Below are positions 51,819 to 61,875 of a DNA stretch of 64,000 bases, piece by piece (position 1 is the stretch's first letter; every line of letters begins with the position of its first letter). The translations under genes were made by a program, and so were the position numbers. Below the pieces are notes generated by a model. That model made no database searches, was not told the DNA's origin, and saw only the letters and a list, made by a program, of their open reading frames with translations. The stretch spans positions 18,975 through 82,974 of the forward strand of contig JBKCGI010000158.1 of NCBI GenBank assembly GCA_046303515.1. Direction: 5' to 3'. Source of the stretch: M2408 sp046303515. GTDB lineage: Bacteria > Bacteroidota > Bacteroidia > Flavobacteriales_D > Crocinitomicaceae.

Positions 51819-52835
51819 ATGAAACAAATCATTACTAGCCTTGCCCTTATTTTTTCTTTTACCCTTTTGGCTCAAAGTCCTGTAGAGTATATGAATCAAA
51901 TCAGTTCTGAATTTAAAGCGATTCAAAGCGCAACTTGGGATTACACAAAAAGTGTAGCCAAAAATAAAAGTGCTCGAAAAGTTGACAAAAATCGTGTAGA
52001 ATTAGCTAAAACCATCGCTAAATCGATTGAAAAAGTTAAAAAAATAGCAGATTTTAATGGGTCAGGATATTATAGAGATTCTGTATTATCCTATTTAAAT
52101 ATGAATTTAGCAGTGGTTTCTCAAGATTATGAAAAAATCATGAATCTGGAGGAAATTGCTGAGCAATCTTATGATTTAATGGATGCATACATGGCTGCAC
52201 AAGAGGCGGCAAGCGACAAATTAGCACAGTATGGTGAAATGGTAGATGTTGAAGAACATAAATTTGCCAAAGAAAATAACATCAATTTAATCGAATCATC
52301 TGATAAAATTGGATTACGATTGAAAAAAGCAGGAGAAGTTTACGATTATTACAACCCCGTTTATTTGATTTTTTTCAAAGCCTACAAACAAGAAGCATAT
52401 CTATCAGACGCATTGACAAAAGGTGATGTATCAGGTATGGAACAAAATAAATCTAGTTTATCTTCTGTTTCACAAGAAGGTTTGGGGAAATTAGATGCGG
52501 TAAAAGATTTTAACGGTGATTTAAGTTTAAAAAATGTGTGCATTGATATGCTAAAATTCTACCAAGAGGAAGCAGATAAGCATTATCAAGTATTGATTGA
52601 TTTTCAAACAACCAAGGAAGGTTTCGAAAAAGCAAAAGCAAATATTGAATCTAAAAAGGATACTGAACGCACGCAAGAAGATATCGATAATTACAATGCA
52701 ATGGTGAAGGAGTACAATACAAAAACAGCCGAATTTAACAGTACAATTAATGATTTGAATAATAAAAGATCAAAATTACTGAATGCATGGAATAATGGTA
52801 GTGCTAATTTCACAAATAAGCATATCATGCAATAA
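51819..52835 (+). CDS. LIC11966-like surface protein
   Basis: A 338-residue protein with a signal peptide (MKQIITSLALIFSFTLLAQ). The largely helical mature chain contains EEIAEQSYDLMDAYMAAQEA and NPVYLIFFKAYKQEAYLSDA, which I associate with the LIC11966 surface-protein family. The C-terminal part is helical and may form a coiled coil (YNTKTAEFNSTINDLNNKR). No enzyme motif is visible. It is likely exported or outer-membrane associated; function unknown. A terminator follows. Confidence 0.72.
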   Translation: MKQIITSLALIFSFTLLAQSPVEYMNQISSEFKAIQSATWDYTKSVAKNKSARKVDKNRVELAKTIAKSIEKVKKIADFNGSGYYRDSVLSYLNMNLAVVSQDYEKIMNLEEIAEQSYDLMDAYMAAQEAASDKLAQYGEMVDVEEHKFAKENNINLIESSDKIGLRLKKAGEVYDYYNPVYLIFFKAYKQEAYLSDALTKGDVSGMEQNKSSLSSVSQEGLGKLDAVKDFNGDLSLKNVCIDMLKFYQEEADKHYQVLIDFQTTKEGFEKAKANIESKKDTERTQEDIDNYNAMVKEYNTKTAEFNSTINDLNNKRSKLLNAWNNGSANFTNKHIMQ

Positions 52836-52859
52836 AAAAGTTTAAGAAAATTTTAATCA

Positions 52860-52887
52860 AGTGCTGTGAATTTCACAGCTTTTTTTG
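52860..52887 (+). terminator. Rho-independent terminator
   Basis: GCTGTGAA and TTCACAGC form an 8-base perfect stem with a one-base centre in the drawn pairing, so the real loop uses the inner bases. T7 follows. It ends the LIC11966-like transcript just before the convergent GH3 gene. Confidence 0.82.
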
Positions 52888-52889
52888 TT

Positions 52890-54410
52890 TTATTTATTGT
52901 CACTCAAAAAGCGTTTCCATTCAGAAGCTTGATGTTCATTCATGACACGCGGAAACTTATTTTGAGAACCAAGTTTTCCCATTTTTTCCATGAATTTATA
53001 AAACAAATCGGTTTTTACACATTGTAAAGTTGGGGTATTTAAACTAGCTTTACGAACTGATTTATAGTCGTCATTTAATTTACCCAACTGGTAATCCAAT
53101 TTTTGAATGAATAAATCCGTATCGATAAATTCATTTGAACCCACACTCCAAACATGGCGTTGATTTAAAAAATCAATGTAAATACAAAACTCTTGTACGT
53201 CCACTTCCATTTCTTGTCCAACATGCTCTAAAGCTTGATTGATATTGTCTAATGATAAATGCTCTCCTACTAAACTCAAATATTGTTTGATACGTCCAGT
53301 AATTTTTATTTGTCTTCCTTTTACATCTGTAAATTGAACCAAATCACCAATAATATATCTCCATAATCCTGCGTTGGTAGAAATGATGAGTGCATAATCA
53401 ACACCACTTTCAACCTCATCAACAGTTAGAGCTTTGTAACGATTAATTAATTTTCCATCAGTTGTGAAATGCTTGTCATCAAAAGGAACAAATTCATAAA
53501 AGATTTCATTGTTCAAAAGCAATTTCATGGAACTAGAATTGGGAATACTTTGATAAGCAAAATAACCTTCACTAGCAAGATAGGTATCTAATAAATGAAC
53601 TTTTTGACCCGAAACTTGTGCCATTCGTTTCAAATAGGGTTGCATAAACACTCCCCCATGTACATAAACGTGAAAGTTAGGCCAAATCTCGTGAATAGAT
53701 TTTAATTTATGATGATCAATGATACGTTCCATCAACATAATACACCAACTTGGAACTCCAGCAACAATTCCGATATCCCAATTTGGTGCTTGCTCAACCA
53801 TTTTGTCGAGTTTTTTATTCCAATCCTTAATATCTGCTATTTTGTTACTTGGCTGGGTAAATGGAGAAGCAATCCACGAGGTATGTTTTTTCAAAATACC
53901 GCTTAGATCTCCCTCAATATGGTTTTCTATGGAATTTAATTCTGTTGAGCCACCAACTACCAAAATTGATTTCTGAAAAAATTCTACGGGTAAATCCAAC
54001 TGATGCAAGGTCATGATTTGCTTCATGCTTGTTTTTTGGAAGGATTTTATGGTTTCTTTGGTGATTGGTATGCGTTTGCTTGGCGATCCAGTCGTACCGG
54101 AAGAAAGGGCATAATATTGAATTTTTCCTGGCCAAGTATGATCTTTTAATCCATCAATTGAACGATGCAGCCAAGTTTGATAAAATTCATCGTAATCAAC
54201 CATCGGAACTTCCTTTTGGTAATCTTGAATCATTTGTTCACTTTTAAGCAAACTCATGAAATCATGATTCTTCCCAAAGTCCGTTTTTTTTGCCTTTTCT
54301 AATAAAAATTTAAGTGATTTGACTTGATAATCAAAACTTAAGCCTTTATTGTAATTTCGTTTAAATCCAATTTCAGCAGTTTTTTTAAGAAGTCTTCCAA
54401 TAATTTTCAT
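52890..54410 (-). CDS. GH3 auxin-responsive promoter family protein
   Basis: A 506-residue member of the ANL adenylating superfamily, GH3 branch. Motifs include IQYYALSSGTTGSPSKRIPI (ATP-binding loop near residue 100), then VHLLDTYLASEGYFAYQS and ALIISTNAGLWRYIIGDLVQ. Plant GH3 enzymes join amino acids to hormones; bacterial versions are likely acyl-adenylate or amide-forming enzymes with unknown substrates. It is cytoplasmic and stands alone. Confidence 0.92.
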   Translation of the reverse strand: MKIIGRLLKKTAEIGFKRNYNKGLSFDYQVKSLKFLLEKAKKTDFGKNHDFMSLLKSEQMIQDYQKEVPMVDYDEFYQTWLHRSIDGLKDHTWPGKIQYYALSSGTTGSPSKRIPITKETIKSFQKTSMKQIMTLHQLDLPVEFFQKSILVVGGSTELNSIENHIEGDLSGILKKHTSWIASPFTQPSNKIADIKDWNKKLDKMVEQAPNWDIGIVAGVPSWCIMLMERIIDHHKLKSIHEIWPNFHVYVHGGVFMQPYLKRMAQVSGQKVHLLDTYLASEGYFAYQSIPNSSSMKLLLNNEIFYEFVPFDDKHFTTDGKLINRYKALTVDEVESGVDYALIISTNAGLWRYIIGDLVQFTDVKGRQIKITGRIKQYLSLVGEHLSLDNINQALEHVGQEMEVDVQEFCIYIDFLNQRHVWSVGSNEFIDTDLFIQKLDYQLGKLNDDYKSVRKASLNTPTLQCVKTDLFYKFMEKMGKLGSQNKFPRVMNEHQASEWKRFLSDNK

Positions 54411-54585
54411 CCAAAGATTGATTTTTAACGAAACTCAAAGATAGTGTTTTTTAGAATACTGAAATAATTCTACCTATTATTTTACTAAATTATCAGTATT
54501 TTGCACTTTTTAACTTCTCGATTCATCTGTTAACTTTTAAACTTAAAAAAAAATAGTATCTTCATACAGAAAAATTAAACTGAAT

Positions 54586-57500
54586 TTGAAAAAAATCTTA
54601 CTTATATTTTGTGTATTATTATCTTTTATATCTGAAGGTCAATTATTTACATTTAAGAATATCAATCACAAAAATGGTTTAAGTTTATCATCTGTCCTGT
54701 CCATTTCGCAAGATAAATATGGATACATCTGGATTGGAACGGATGGTTTTGGTTTGCAACGATATGATGGTAAAACAGTGAAATCTATAACTTTAGATGA
54801 AAACGACAATGAACATCATGTAACAAGTATTGACGCAACAGAAGATGGAATTTATTTCTCCTCTCAATATTTGGGATTTTATCATTACAAAGACAATAAG
54901 TTAAATAAAATAGCTGAAAATCATAAAGATTTTGGAGAAAGATTCGGAATCAAAAAAATTGGAAATTCAATTTTATTGGTTGGCTCAAAAAAAATGAAAT
55001 TACTTCAAAAGGGTAAACTTATTTCTGAAATTTCTTTTCCAAATTGGTCAGGTGACATTGTGCAAATACAAAAGATTACTGGCGGATTGCTTGTAATAAC
55101 AGAAAATTATGCCTTTCATGTGACAGAAAATAAAATAGAATATTTAAATTCTTGGCTCAAACAAAAAATTAAACCCATTGCCTGTCGTTTTTTTGAAAAT
55201 AAAATAGAATTTTTTCAATTGAATAATGATTCAAAAACGGTTGTATATTTGAATAAAACTGGAGAAATTTTTTCTAAAGAAAATAAAAAATTACGAAGTG
55301 TAATTGCCACTCCATTTAAAAGGATTGCCTCCACTGAAAAACATATTTTTGGCCTTACAACTACAAATCAAATTTATTTTTTTAAAAACAACTCATTTCG
55401 ATTCATTCCTAAAAACACAAGTAAATCGAATATTGCGTTTAATAACGTTTACATTGATGTTAATAATGACTTTTGGGCCAGTTCATCCAATTCAGGAATA
55501 ACGAAAATTTCGGATGAACCCTTTACAAAAATTGAACTAGATGAAGTTTATAGAAATCCGCTCATAAGTTTTATCTTCAAGACAAAAGGCAATGAAATCT
55601 TTATAAGTACATTTGAAAATAAAACTTTTTACAGCTCTTATAGTTTACCAACATTTAGTTCCTTCGATTTAAGAATTTACGCAAAAACAAAATTTCAAAA
55701 TGAAGATATATTTGCCACAAATAAAGGGATTTATAAATTCAATGGTGCAAATTTTATACCTATAAAAGGAACAACTTCGAAGGAGAAAATAATTTTTATT
55801 TTCGCGGACGAAGAAAACATCTACTATTGTCCAGAAGGAAAAGGTTTATTTGTATATAGTTCTCTTACTAAAAAAACGACTCAACTTTTAAATCCTGTTC
55901 AAGCTAGTCACATATATACTGCCCAAATCAATTTCAATCATACAGGAATTTACTTTGGAACAAATAATGGAATTTACGAATGTGTACCAAAAACAAATTT
56001 AATTAAACACATTAGTTCGCGTTTCAAAACAAAAGGAAGTTATTCCGGAGTTTCTTGCGTCGATAGTCATGGAACAATTTGGTTTACATATGACAAAAAA
56101 ATTATCGGAATTACCAAACGAGATGAATATTTGGTAATTGAAGATAAAAAATATTTCAAATCGACCTTGTTTTTTACTTTAAACGCAGATCCATATGGCA
56201 ATCTTATTATTGGGACAAATGTTGGCATTACCAAACTCAAAATTGATTATTTAGGAAATGTAATAAACCATTTTGAATACAATTATAACAATGGTTTTAA
56301 TGGTTACGAAACACACATGCGATCTTGTTTTCAAGACGAAAAACTTATTTATGTGGGAACAATTGAAGGTATGTATTCTATCAACACAGAGAAATTGGAA
56401 TACCTTCCTAATCCACCAATGCCATTAATTTTTCAACTCAATGAAAAAAAGAACCCAAATTTGAATTCCGATGAAGATTTGATAAAAATTTCATTCTTGG
56501 CACTAAATCCAAAACTTACTGGAATTCAATATACTTATCGATTGAAAGGGAAGTCTCCCTATTGGAGTGAACTAACACCTAAAACGGAAGCCTACTTTTC
56601 TAATTTATCTGATCAAGAATATATTTTTCAAGTGCGTTCTACTTACGATGGATTAACATTTAGTCCGATTGCAAGTTACAAAATTGTAAAAAACACTCCA
56701 TTTTGGAAAACTAAGTGGTTTATTTTACTTTTAGTTTTATCCATCGCCTTAGCAAATATAATTGTTTTGGACCGGTCCAAAAGCTTTGAACTAAGTCAAA
56801 TTATCGAAAATCAAGATGTTGAAATTAGTAGTAAAATTCGCAGCATCATACTCGCTTTTGGTGTTATTGCTAATTCTGGTACCCATTACTTTGTTTCTTT
56901 TATAGAAAAAGATTTGCAGCAATATCTTGTTTTAAATGTGATAGTTGCATTAATTCTAATTTTATTGTTTCTTTTATCTATTTACAAACATCTTTTTTCA
57001 AGATTAAATAAATACATCCTTCAAATTGGTTTATTTACAATTGTAGGTCAATGTTATTTATTAGCTTATTTCTCTGCCATTCATCCGATTTATGTCGTAA
57101 TTATTGCACTATGTACAGCGTTGATTCCGTTCATTTTCAATAAAATTTCACAAGTAATTATTTTCTCTATCTTTCAGCTAATTTCAGTAATTTCAATAAT
57201 ATTTTTAGTAGAAAATGCTGTTTACAACGAAATTTTATTTTTAATAGCCATAATAGTTTCTGTTTGCTTGTCTGTTTTTACCACCTATATTAGAAATGAA
57301 TCCTTACAAAAATTGATGTTTATTTCAGGAATTGTAAATAAAGGAAACATCATTGCAATTGCCTATAATCAAACAAATAACATAACTTATTTCAGTGAAA
57401 ATAGTTTGACAAATCTGAATATTAATTCAAGTCAATATCTGGGAAAAAACATTTCGGAACTAAACAAATACATAGTTAAATCACTTTTAAATAGAAAGAT

Positions 57501-58800
57501 AGATTTAGCAACAGAATTTAAGGATGATCAAAGTCACATCCTTCCAATGAAAAAACCTGATGGAACTATTGTTTGGATGGAATGGGCTTGTAAGGTTTTT
57601 TCAAATAAAATTAAAGTAGTTTTTGGTCAAGATATTACAGAGCGTATAAAAATCGAGAACAATTACGAGTCCCTAGTGGAAAATGCACAAGACTTGATTT
57701 ATTATGTTGATGTAAATGGAGTTTTCATTTTTACTAACACAAAATTCAAGGAAATTTTAGATTATGAAGAAAGTGAATTAATTGGAAGGGACGCTGTATT
57801 TATCGTTAATGAACTGCAGCAGCAGAGAGTTAGAGATTTTTACGCAAATCAATTCAACAAGCAAACATTAAATACATATAATGAAGTTTTAGTTCGGAAA
57901 AAAGATGGTTCAGAAATTTGGATTGGTCAAAATACCACAATCTTATATGCTTTAGGTTCAACAAAAATAGTGAAAGGCTTTTTGTGCATTGCACGCGATA
58001 TTACTGAAAAACGCAGCCAACAAGACTTAATTGAAAGTCAAAATGAAAGCATTACTGCTAGTATAAACTATGCGCAAAAAATACAAAGCAATTTGTTACC
58101 ACACGAAGTAAAAACAAAAGAAATCTTCAGTGAATTCAAAGCCTTTTATAAGGCAAAAGATATCGTAAGCGGCGATTTTTATTGGCTCGAGGAACTTGAA
58201 AATAAGCTTATATTTGTTTTGGCGGATTGCACTGGTCATGGAGTTCCTGGGGCTTTTATGACTTTGTTGGGAATTAACCTTCTAAATCAAATTATCATTG
58301 AGGATAAAACTTTTGAACCACATCTTATATTATCTAAATTAGACGAAAAATTAAATCAAGTTTTACCACGTGAAGGAAATTCGAGTTTAAGAGATGGAAT
58401 GGAAATGACCGTGTTTATTTATGATAGAGTTGCAAAAAGGTACGATTTTGCCTGTGCCGGTGGAAAGTTTATTGCGAAAATCGGACCTGATTTTGAAATA
58501 TTTAGAGGAGAATCAAAACACATTGGAGACACACCTGAGTCAAACTTCACGAGATATAATACCTATACAATTACGCAACAAAACGTTGAAGGATTTTACT
58601 TTTTTACCGATGGAATTCAAGATCAATTTAGTGAAAGTACTGCTAAAAAATTCACGCTTAAAAGATTGTTAGAGCTCTTAAATAAAATCCCAGATGCAAC
58701 TATAAACGAAGTTGTTGATGAAGTAGCTGATAAACACTACAAATGGAAAGGTAGTGCCGAACAGACGGATGATATTACTTTTATAGGTTTGAAATTTTAA
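54586..58800 (+). CDS. Propeller sensor with membrane domain, PAS domains and SpoIIE-type PP2C phosphatase
   Basis: A 1404-residue sensor. A signal peptide (to about 19) is followed by propeller blades (GYIWIGTDGFGLQRYDG and more) to about 620, and a Y_Y_Y-like domain at about 635-700. One membrane helix lies at about 711-727 and a six-helix block at about 750-900. Then come two PAS domains (about 915-1020 and 1025-1140; NAQDLIYYVDVNGVFIFTN) and a PP2C/SpoIIE phosphatase at about 1175-1404: VSGDFYWLEE, LADCTGHGVPGAFMTLLG, FYFFTDGIQDQFS and QTDDITFIGLKF. The acidic metal ligands are present. The start is TTG at 54586. The likely output is dephosphorylation of an anti-anti-sigma-type protein, none of which is nearby. 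Confidence 0.9.
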   Translation: MKKILLIFCVLLSFISEGQLFTFKNINHKNGLSLSSVLSISQDKYGYIWIGTDGFGLQRYDGKTVKSITLDENDNEHHVTSIDATEDGIYFSSQYLGFYHYKDNKLNKIAENHKDFGERFGIKKIGNSILLVGSKKMKLLQKGKLISEISFPNWSGDIVQIQKITGGLLVITENYAFHVTENKIEYLNSWLKQKIKPIACRFFENKIEFFQLNNDSKTVVYLNKTGEIFSKENKKLRSVIATPFKRIASTEKHIFGLTTTNQIYFFKNNSFRFIPKNTSKSNIAFNNVYIDVNNDFWASSSNSGITKISDEPFTKIELDEVYRNPLISFIFKTKGNEIFISTFENKTFYSSYSLPTFSSFDLRIYAKTKFQNEDIFATNKGIYKFNGANFIPIKGTTSKEKIIFIFADEENIYYCPEGKGLFVYSSLTKKTTQLLNPVQASHIYTAQINFNHTGIYFGTNNGIYECVPKTNLIKHISSRFKTKGSYSGVSCVDSHGTIWFTYDKKIIGITKRDEYLVIEDKKYFKSTLFFTLNADPYGNLIIGTNVGITKLKIDYLGNVINHFEYNYNNGFNGYETHMRSCFQDEKLIYVGTIEGMYSINTEKLEYLPNPPMPLIFQLNEKKNPNLNSDEDLIKISFLALNPKLTGIQYTYRLKGKSPYWSELTPKTEAYFSNLSDQEYIFQVRSTYDGLTFSPIASYKIVKNTPFWKTKWFILLLVLSIALANIIVLDRSKSFELSQIIENQDVEISSKIRSIILAFGVIANSGTHYFVSFIEKDLQQYLVLNVIVALILILLFLLSIYKHLFSRLNKYILQIGLFTIVGQCYLLAYFSAIHPIYVVIIALCTALIPFIFNKISQVIIFSIFQLISVISIIFLVENAVYNEILFLIAIIVSVCLSVFTTYIRNESLQKLMFISGIVNKGNIIAIAYNQTNNITYFSENSLTNLNINSSQYLGKNISELNKYIVKSLLNRKIDLATEFKDDQSHILPMKKPDGTIVWMEWACKVFSNKIKVVFGQDITERIKIENNYESLVENAQDLIYYVDVNGVFIFTNTKFKEILDYEESELIGRDAVFIVNELQQQRVRDFYANQFNKQTLNTYNEVLVRKKDGSEIWIGQNTTILYALGSTKIVKGFLCIARDITEKRSQQDLIESQNESITASINYAQKIQSNLLPHEVKTKEIFSEFKAFYKAKDIVSGDFYWLEELENKLIFVLADCTGHGVPGAFMTLLGINLLNQIIIEDKTFEPHLILSKLDEKLNQVLPREGNSSLRDGMEMTVFIYDRVAKRYDFACAGGKFIAKIGPDFEIFRGESKHIGDTPESNFTRYNTYTITQQNVEGFYFFTDGIQDQFSESTAKKFTLKRLLELLNKIPDATINEVVDEVADKHYKWKGSAEQTDDITFIGLKF

Positions 58801-58843
58801 TTATCGAAATTAGTATTTAAATCAATAAAATAGATTTCGAAAA

Positions 58844-58875
58844 CAAAAAAAGTAGGCTTTCCTTAAAACCTACTT
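58844..58875 (-). terminator. Terminator of the blaI-like/C1 peptidase transcript
   Basis: On the minus strand AAGTAGG and CCTACTT form a 7-base stem with a 12-base loop, followed by T7. It lies 33 bases after the BlaI-like gene. Confidence 0.82.
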
Positions 58876-58907
58876 GCGATAATTATTATTAACGATAACG
58901 TGTCTAA

Positions 58908-59228
58908 TTATAATAACTCACTTAAAGAACTCTTATTGAAATAACTTAAGATTTCCTTTCTATCACCATCAAAGTAATTTTTCAAAAGGTAATCAGCTAA
59001 ATATTCTCGGTATTGAATATGTGTAATTCTTGGCAAATAAATAAATCCTTTTCCGTGAGCTTTGTGCTTGATAAACTTCTTTTTTTCTAAAATACGAACA
59101 ATGGTCGAAGTTGTGTTGTAAGCAGGTTTTGGTTCCTCGTACAGCTCTAAAATCTGGTGGACTGAAGCTTTTTCCAGTTTCCATAATTTAAGCATTACTT
59201 GTTCTTCTGCAGGAGTTAAACGTTCCAT
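58908..59228 (-). CDS. BlaI/MecI-family transcriptional repressor
   Basis: A 106-residue winged-helix protein with LTPAEEQVMLKLWKLEKASV and the recognition helix region TTSTIVRILEKKKFIKHK, as in BlaI/MecI/CopY repressors. These bind DNA as dimers and are normally cleaved when a BlaR1/MecR1 (M56) membrane sensor is triggered. No such sensor gene is adjacent; instead an exported C1 peptidase lies 19 bases upstream on the same strand. Its target is unknown. Confidence 0.88.
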   Translation of the reverse strand: MERLTPAEEQVMLKLWKLEKASVHQILELYEEPKPAYNTTSTIVRILEKKKFIKHKAHGKGFIYLPRITHIQYREYLADYLLKNYFDGDRKEILSYFNKSSLSELL

Positions 59229-59247
59229 AATTACAAATTTTAGGCGT

Positions 59248-60453
59248 TTACAATTTCAATTTTTTACGAATATCAGTTGGAATTCCGTCTTTATGTAAAT
59301 AAATATTAATTGTTTTTAAGTTGAAATAATGTTCAGACACATACAAATATCCTTGTGGGAAATTTTCTGTACCCCAAGAGTTTTTCACCAATAAAAAGCG
59401 TGTTCCATTTTGGTCTTTGTAAATACCAGTGATGTGCATTCCGTGGTCATCAGTCGTTTTTTTGTTGTCATAACCTTCTTGACGCATTTCTGGAGTAATA
59501 ACCAATTCTTTTGTCGGATTCAAGAAAGCATTTGATTTTTTATCAGCTCCCGCGTTGTTAAAGTTCTTATTATCTCTGCCAGCAACTTCAATTGTTGAGG
59601 GATCTTCTGGAACAATTGCAATACCGTTTCTAAAACTGAATCCTTTTTCCGAAACGTCAGCTCCCCAGGCAATTGAATAACCATTTTTCAAAGCATTTTC
59701 GACAACAGTCATCATATCTGGCAAAGCAACATTATAGCTATTTCCCCAAGCCCAGTTATCTGGAATTGCCAATTGGCATAAACTATTCATTTCATGGTTA
59801 GTGAATGAAGTTATTGAAACATAATCATCCATGTTTAATTTCAATGATTCAGCATAAGATTTTGGCGTATATTTTTTTCCTTGAAATTCGAATTCCTTAG
59901 GGTCTTTTCCTAAATAGGCGTCTAAAACTCCAGCTAAAGCATTTTTCCATGCACCAGTTAAACCACCACCATTTGAAGAAGTTGAAAATTTCATTAAACC
60001 ATCAACTGCCCCGTTTAAAACAGCATACATTTCGCTATGATCGTGTTCGTCTTTCCCGTAGTTTAATCCTCCGTAAACACTTGTTGGAACAATTCCGTAA
60101 TTTCTTATTACATAAGGAATATCATGAAACGCTCCTCCTTCTGAAAAATTACCTTTTCCATCTAAACGAATAAATTTTTCTGCTTTTGCTTCATATGCTT
60201 TTCTAACAACATACATCTGAGATAAAGAAGCTGGTGCTTTATTTCCCTTTCTAATCAATTCAGACTCAAAAAATGATAATGCTGAAAAGCTCCAACACGT
60301 TCCGGTATATCCTTGATCTTGCACTGGTGTTGCATCTAAATGAGCAATTTTCGTAAAAACGTAATTGCTATTTTCAGCATTTTTAGTAGTTTCTTGTGCA
60401 AAATTGAAAGTTGCAAGCAAGAAAAGTCCAACTACTAACGTTAGTTTTTTCAT
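59248..60453 (-). CDS. Exported C1-family cysteine peptidase
   Basis: A 401-residue papain-fold protease of the bleomycin-hydrolase/aminopeptidase C type. A signal peptide (MKKLTLVVGLFLLATFNFAQ) precedes PVQDQGYTGTCWSFS, giving the oxyanion Gln47 and catalytic Cys53. The catalytic His is in DDHGMHITGIY and the Asn in LLVKNSWGTENF. No pro-domain is obvious. The start at 60453 was chosen because the longer frame (to 60498) precedes the signal peptide. A -7-like TATCTTTA lies upstream. Confidence 0.9.
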   Translation of the reverse strand: MKKLTLVVGLFLLATFNFAQETTKNAENSNYVFTKIAHLDATPVQDQGYTGTCWSFSALSFFESELIRKGNKAPASLSQMYVVRKAYEAKAEKFIRLDGKGNFSEGGAFHDIPYVIRNYGIVPTSVYGGLNYGKDEHDHSEMYAVLNGAVDGLMKFSTSSNGGGLTGAWKNALAGVLDAYLGKDPKEFEFQGKKYTPKSYAESLKLNMDDYVSITSFTNHEMNSLCQLAIPDNWAWGNSYNVALPDMMTVVENALKNGYSIAWGADVSEKGFSFRNGIAIVPEDPSTIEVAGRDNKNFNNAGADKKSNAFLNPTKELVITPEMRQEGYDNKKTTDDHGMHITGIYKDQNGTRFLLVKNSWGTENFPQGYLYVSEHYFNLKTINIYLHKDGIPTDIRKKLKL

Positions 60454-60543
60454 AAGTACAATAATTAAAAAGTATGTAAAGATATAAAAATCAATCAATA
60501 AACAAGTTTATTATGACTGAAATTTTAAAAAATTAAAAGTATT

Positions 60544-61875
60544 CTAATGTTTTATTTCAATAAAATCAATACCGAAAGTACTCAGTTCTTCCAAAATTGG
60601 TTCATAAATTTCAGGAATAACGGGTATCTGAACTCCAGATAATTTAATTTTTTCCGTCAAAATCATTTTAGCAGCAATCGCAACAGGCAAACCAACTGTA
60701 TTACTCATGGAGGTATACACTTGATTTTCTCCAATATTCACCATTGATGAGGTAATTTTTTGTTGTTTTCCATTAAAATCAGCAATAAACTCATGATACA
60801 TCACCAACATATCTTTGTCTTCTGGTTTTAAGGTCCATTTTTGAACTAAAATTTTCTCCAATAATTGCGCTGGAGTTGCATTCTTAAATCCAATTATTTT
60901 GCTATCATCAAATAAATCGAGCCAAGCAAATCTCTCAAACAATTCTTTATTTCCTTTCGTGTAAAGTCGATCAAATTTGTCCTCAACTGACTCATCTTCC
61001 ATGTATGGAAGGTAAGTGTTCAAAAATGTTCGTGCCGTTAAATTTTCCGCCTCGTCAATGATGTATGAATCATCGGTCATTCCCAATTGTACAAAAATAT
61101 TCCAAGCTTCACAGTATCCCGTTCTTCTTAAAGTTCCTCTAAAAATGGTTTGAATGTCGTCAATTCCGTAAATGGATCTATAAGAAAGTGAATCACGATT
61201 TGAATATCCTTCAAAGCTACCGAAACCATCAATTTCTATGGTGTCCAAACGCGTAAAAAGTTGGTTGTATGGAATGTATTTGTATCTCCCGTTACGAATA
61301 AATTTAGCGGCACTTCCTTGACCTGCTAAAACAACATTTCTTGGATTCCAGGTAAATTTATAATTCCAAGGATTATCATCACTTTCTGGTGACATCAAAC
61401 CTCCACAATATGATTTAAAACTTAAAACTTCACCACCTTCAGCTTTAATTTCATCAATGATTTTCATCGCACTCATGTGGTCGATTCCTGGGTCAACACC
61501 AATTTCATTTAAAATTAAAACTCCTGCTTCTTTTGCCCTTTGATCTAATTCTTTCATTTCTGCTGAAACATAAGAAGGCGTAATTAAATTTTTATGGCAA
61601 TGAAGACAATCTTCTGCTACTTCAACGTGGAATTTCGCTGGTAACATACTGATTACTAAATCTGCATTTTGAATTTCTGGTAAACGTTCTTGTCTGTCTA
61701 GTGCATTAAATGAAAGTGCAATTCCGTTAGGATTTGATCCAATTTTTGCTTTTACTGTTTCGTAATTTTGATCAACAATTCTTACCTGCCAATTGTAAGT
61801 TGAAGCATTTTCAAGTAAGTAACGTATTAAAGATGAGCTCGATAATCCAGCGCCCAAAACTAGGATGTTTTGCAT
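60544..61875 (-). CDS. Saccharopine dehydrogenase family protein
   Basis: A 443-residue NAD(P)-dependent enzyme. The Rossmann motif is ILVLGAGLSSSSLIRYLL at the N-terminus; ISMLPAKFHVEVAEDCL and LNEIGVDPGIDHMSAM are the family's active-site regions. FKSYCGGLMSPESDDNPW and KFTWNPRNVVLAGQG open the C-terminal domain. These match the saccharopine reductase type, which acts in lysine metabolism. No other lysine pathway gene is adjacent, so the direction of the reaction is open. Confidence 0.92.
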   Translation of the reverse strand: MQNILVLGAGLSSSSLIRYLLENASTYNWQVRIVDQNYETVKAKIGSNPNGIALSFNALDRQERLPEIQNADLVISMLPAKFHVEVAEDCLHCHKNLITPSYVSAEMKELDQRAKEAGVLILNEIGVDPGIDHMSAMKIIDEIKAEGGEVLSFKSYCGGLMSPESDDNPWNYKFTWNPRNVVLAGQGSAAKFIRNGRYKYIPYNQLFTRLDTIEIDGFGSFEGYSNRDSLSYRSIYGIDDIQTIFRGTLRRTGYCEAWNIFVQLGMTDDSYIIDEAENLTARTFLNTYLPYMEDESVEDKFDRLYTKGNKELFERFAWLDLFDDSKIIGFKNATPAQLLEKILVQKWTLKPEDKDMLVMYHEFIADFNGKQQKITSSMVNIGENQVYTSMSNTVGLPVAIAAKMILTEKIKLSGVQIPVIPEIYEPILEELSTFGIDFIEIKH

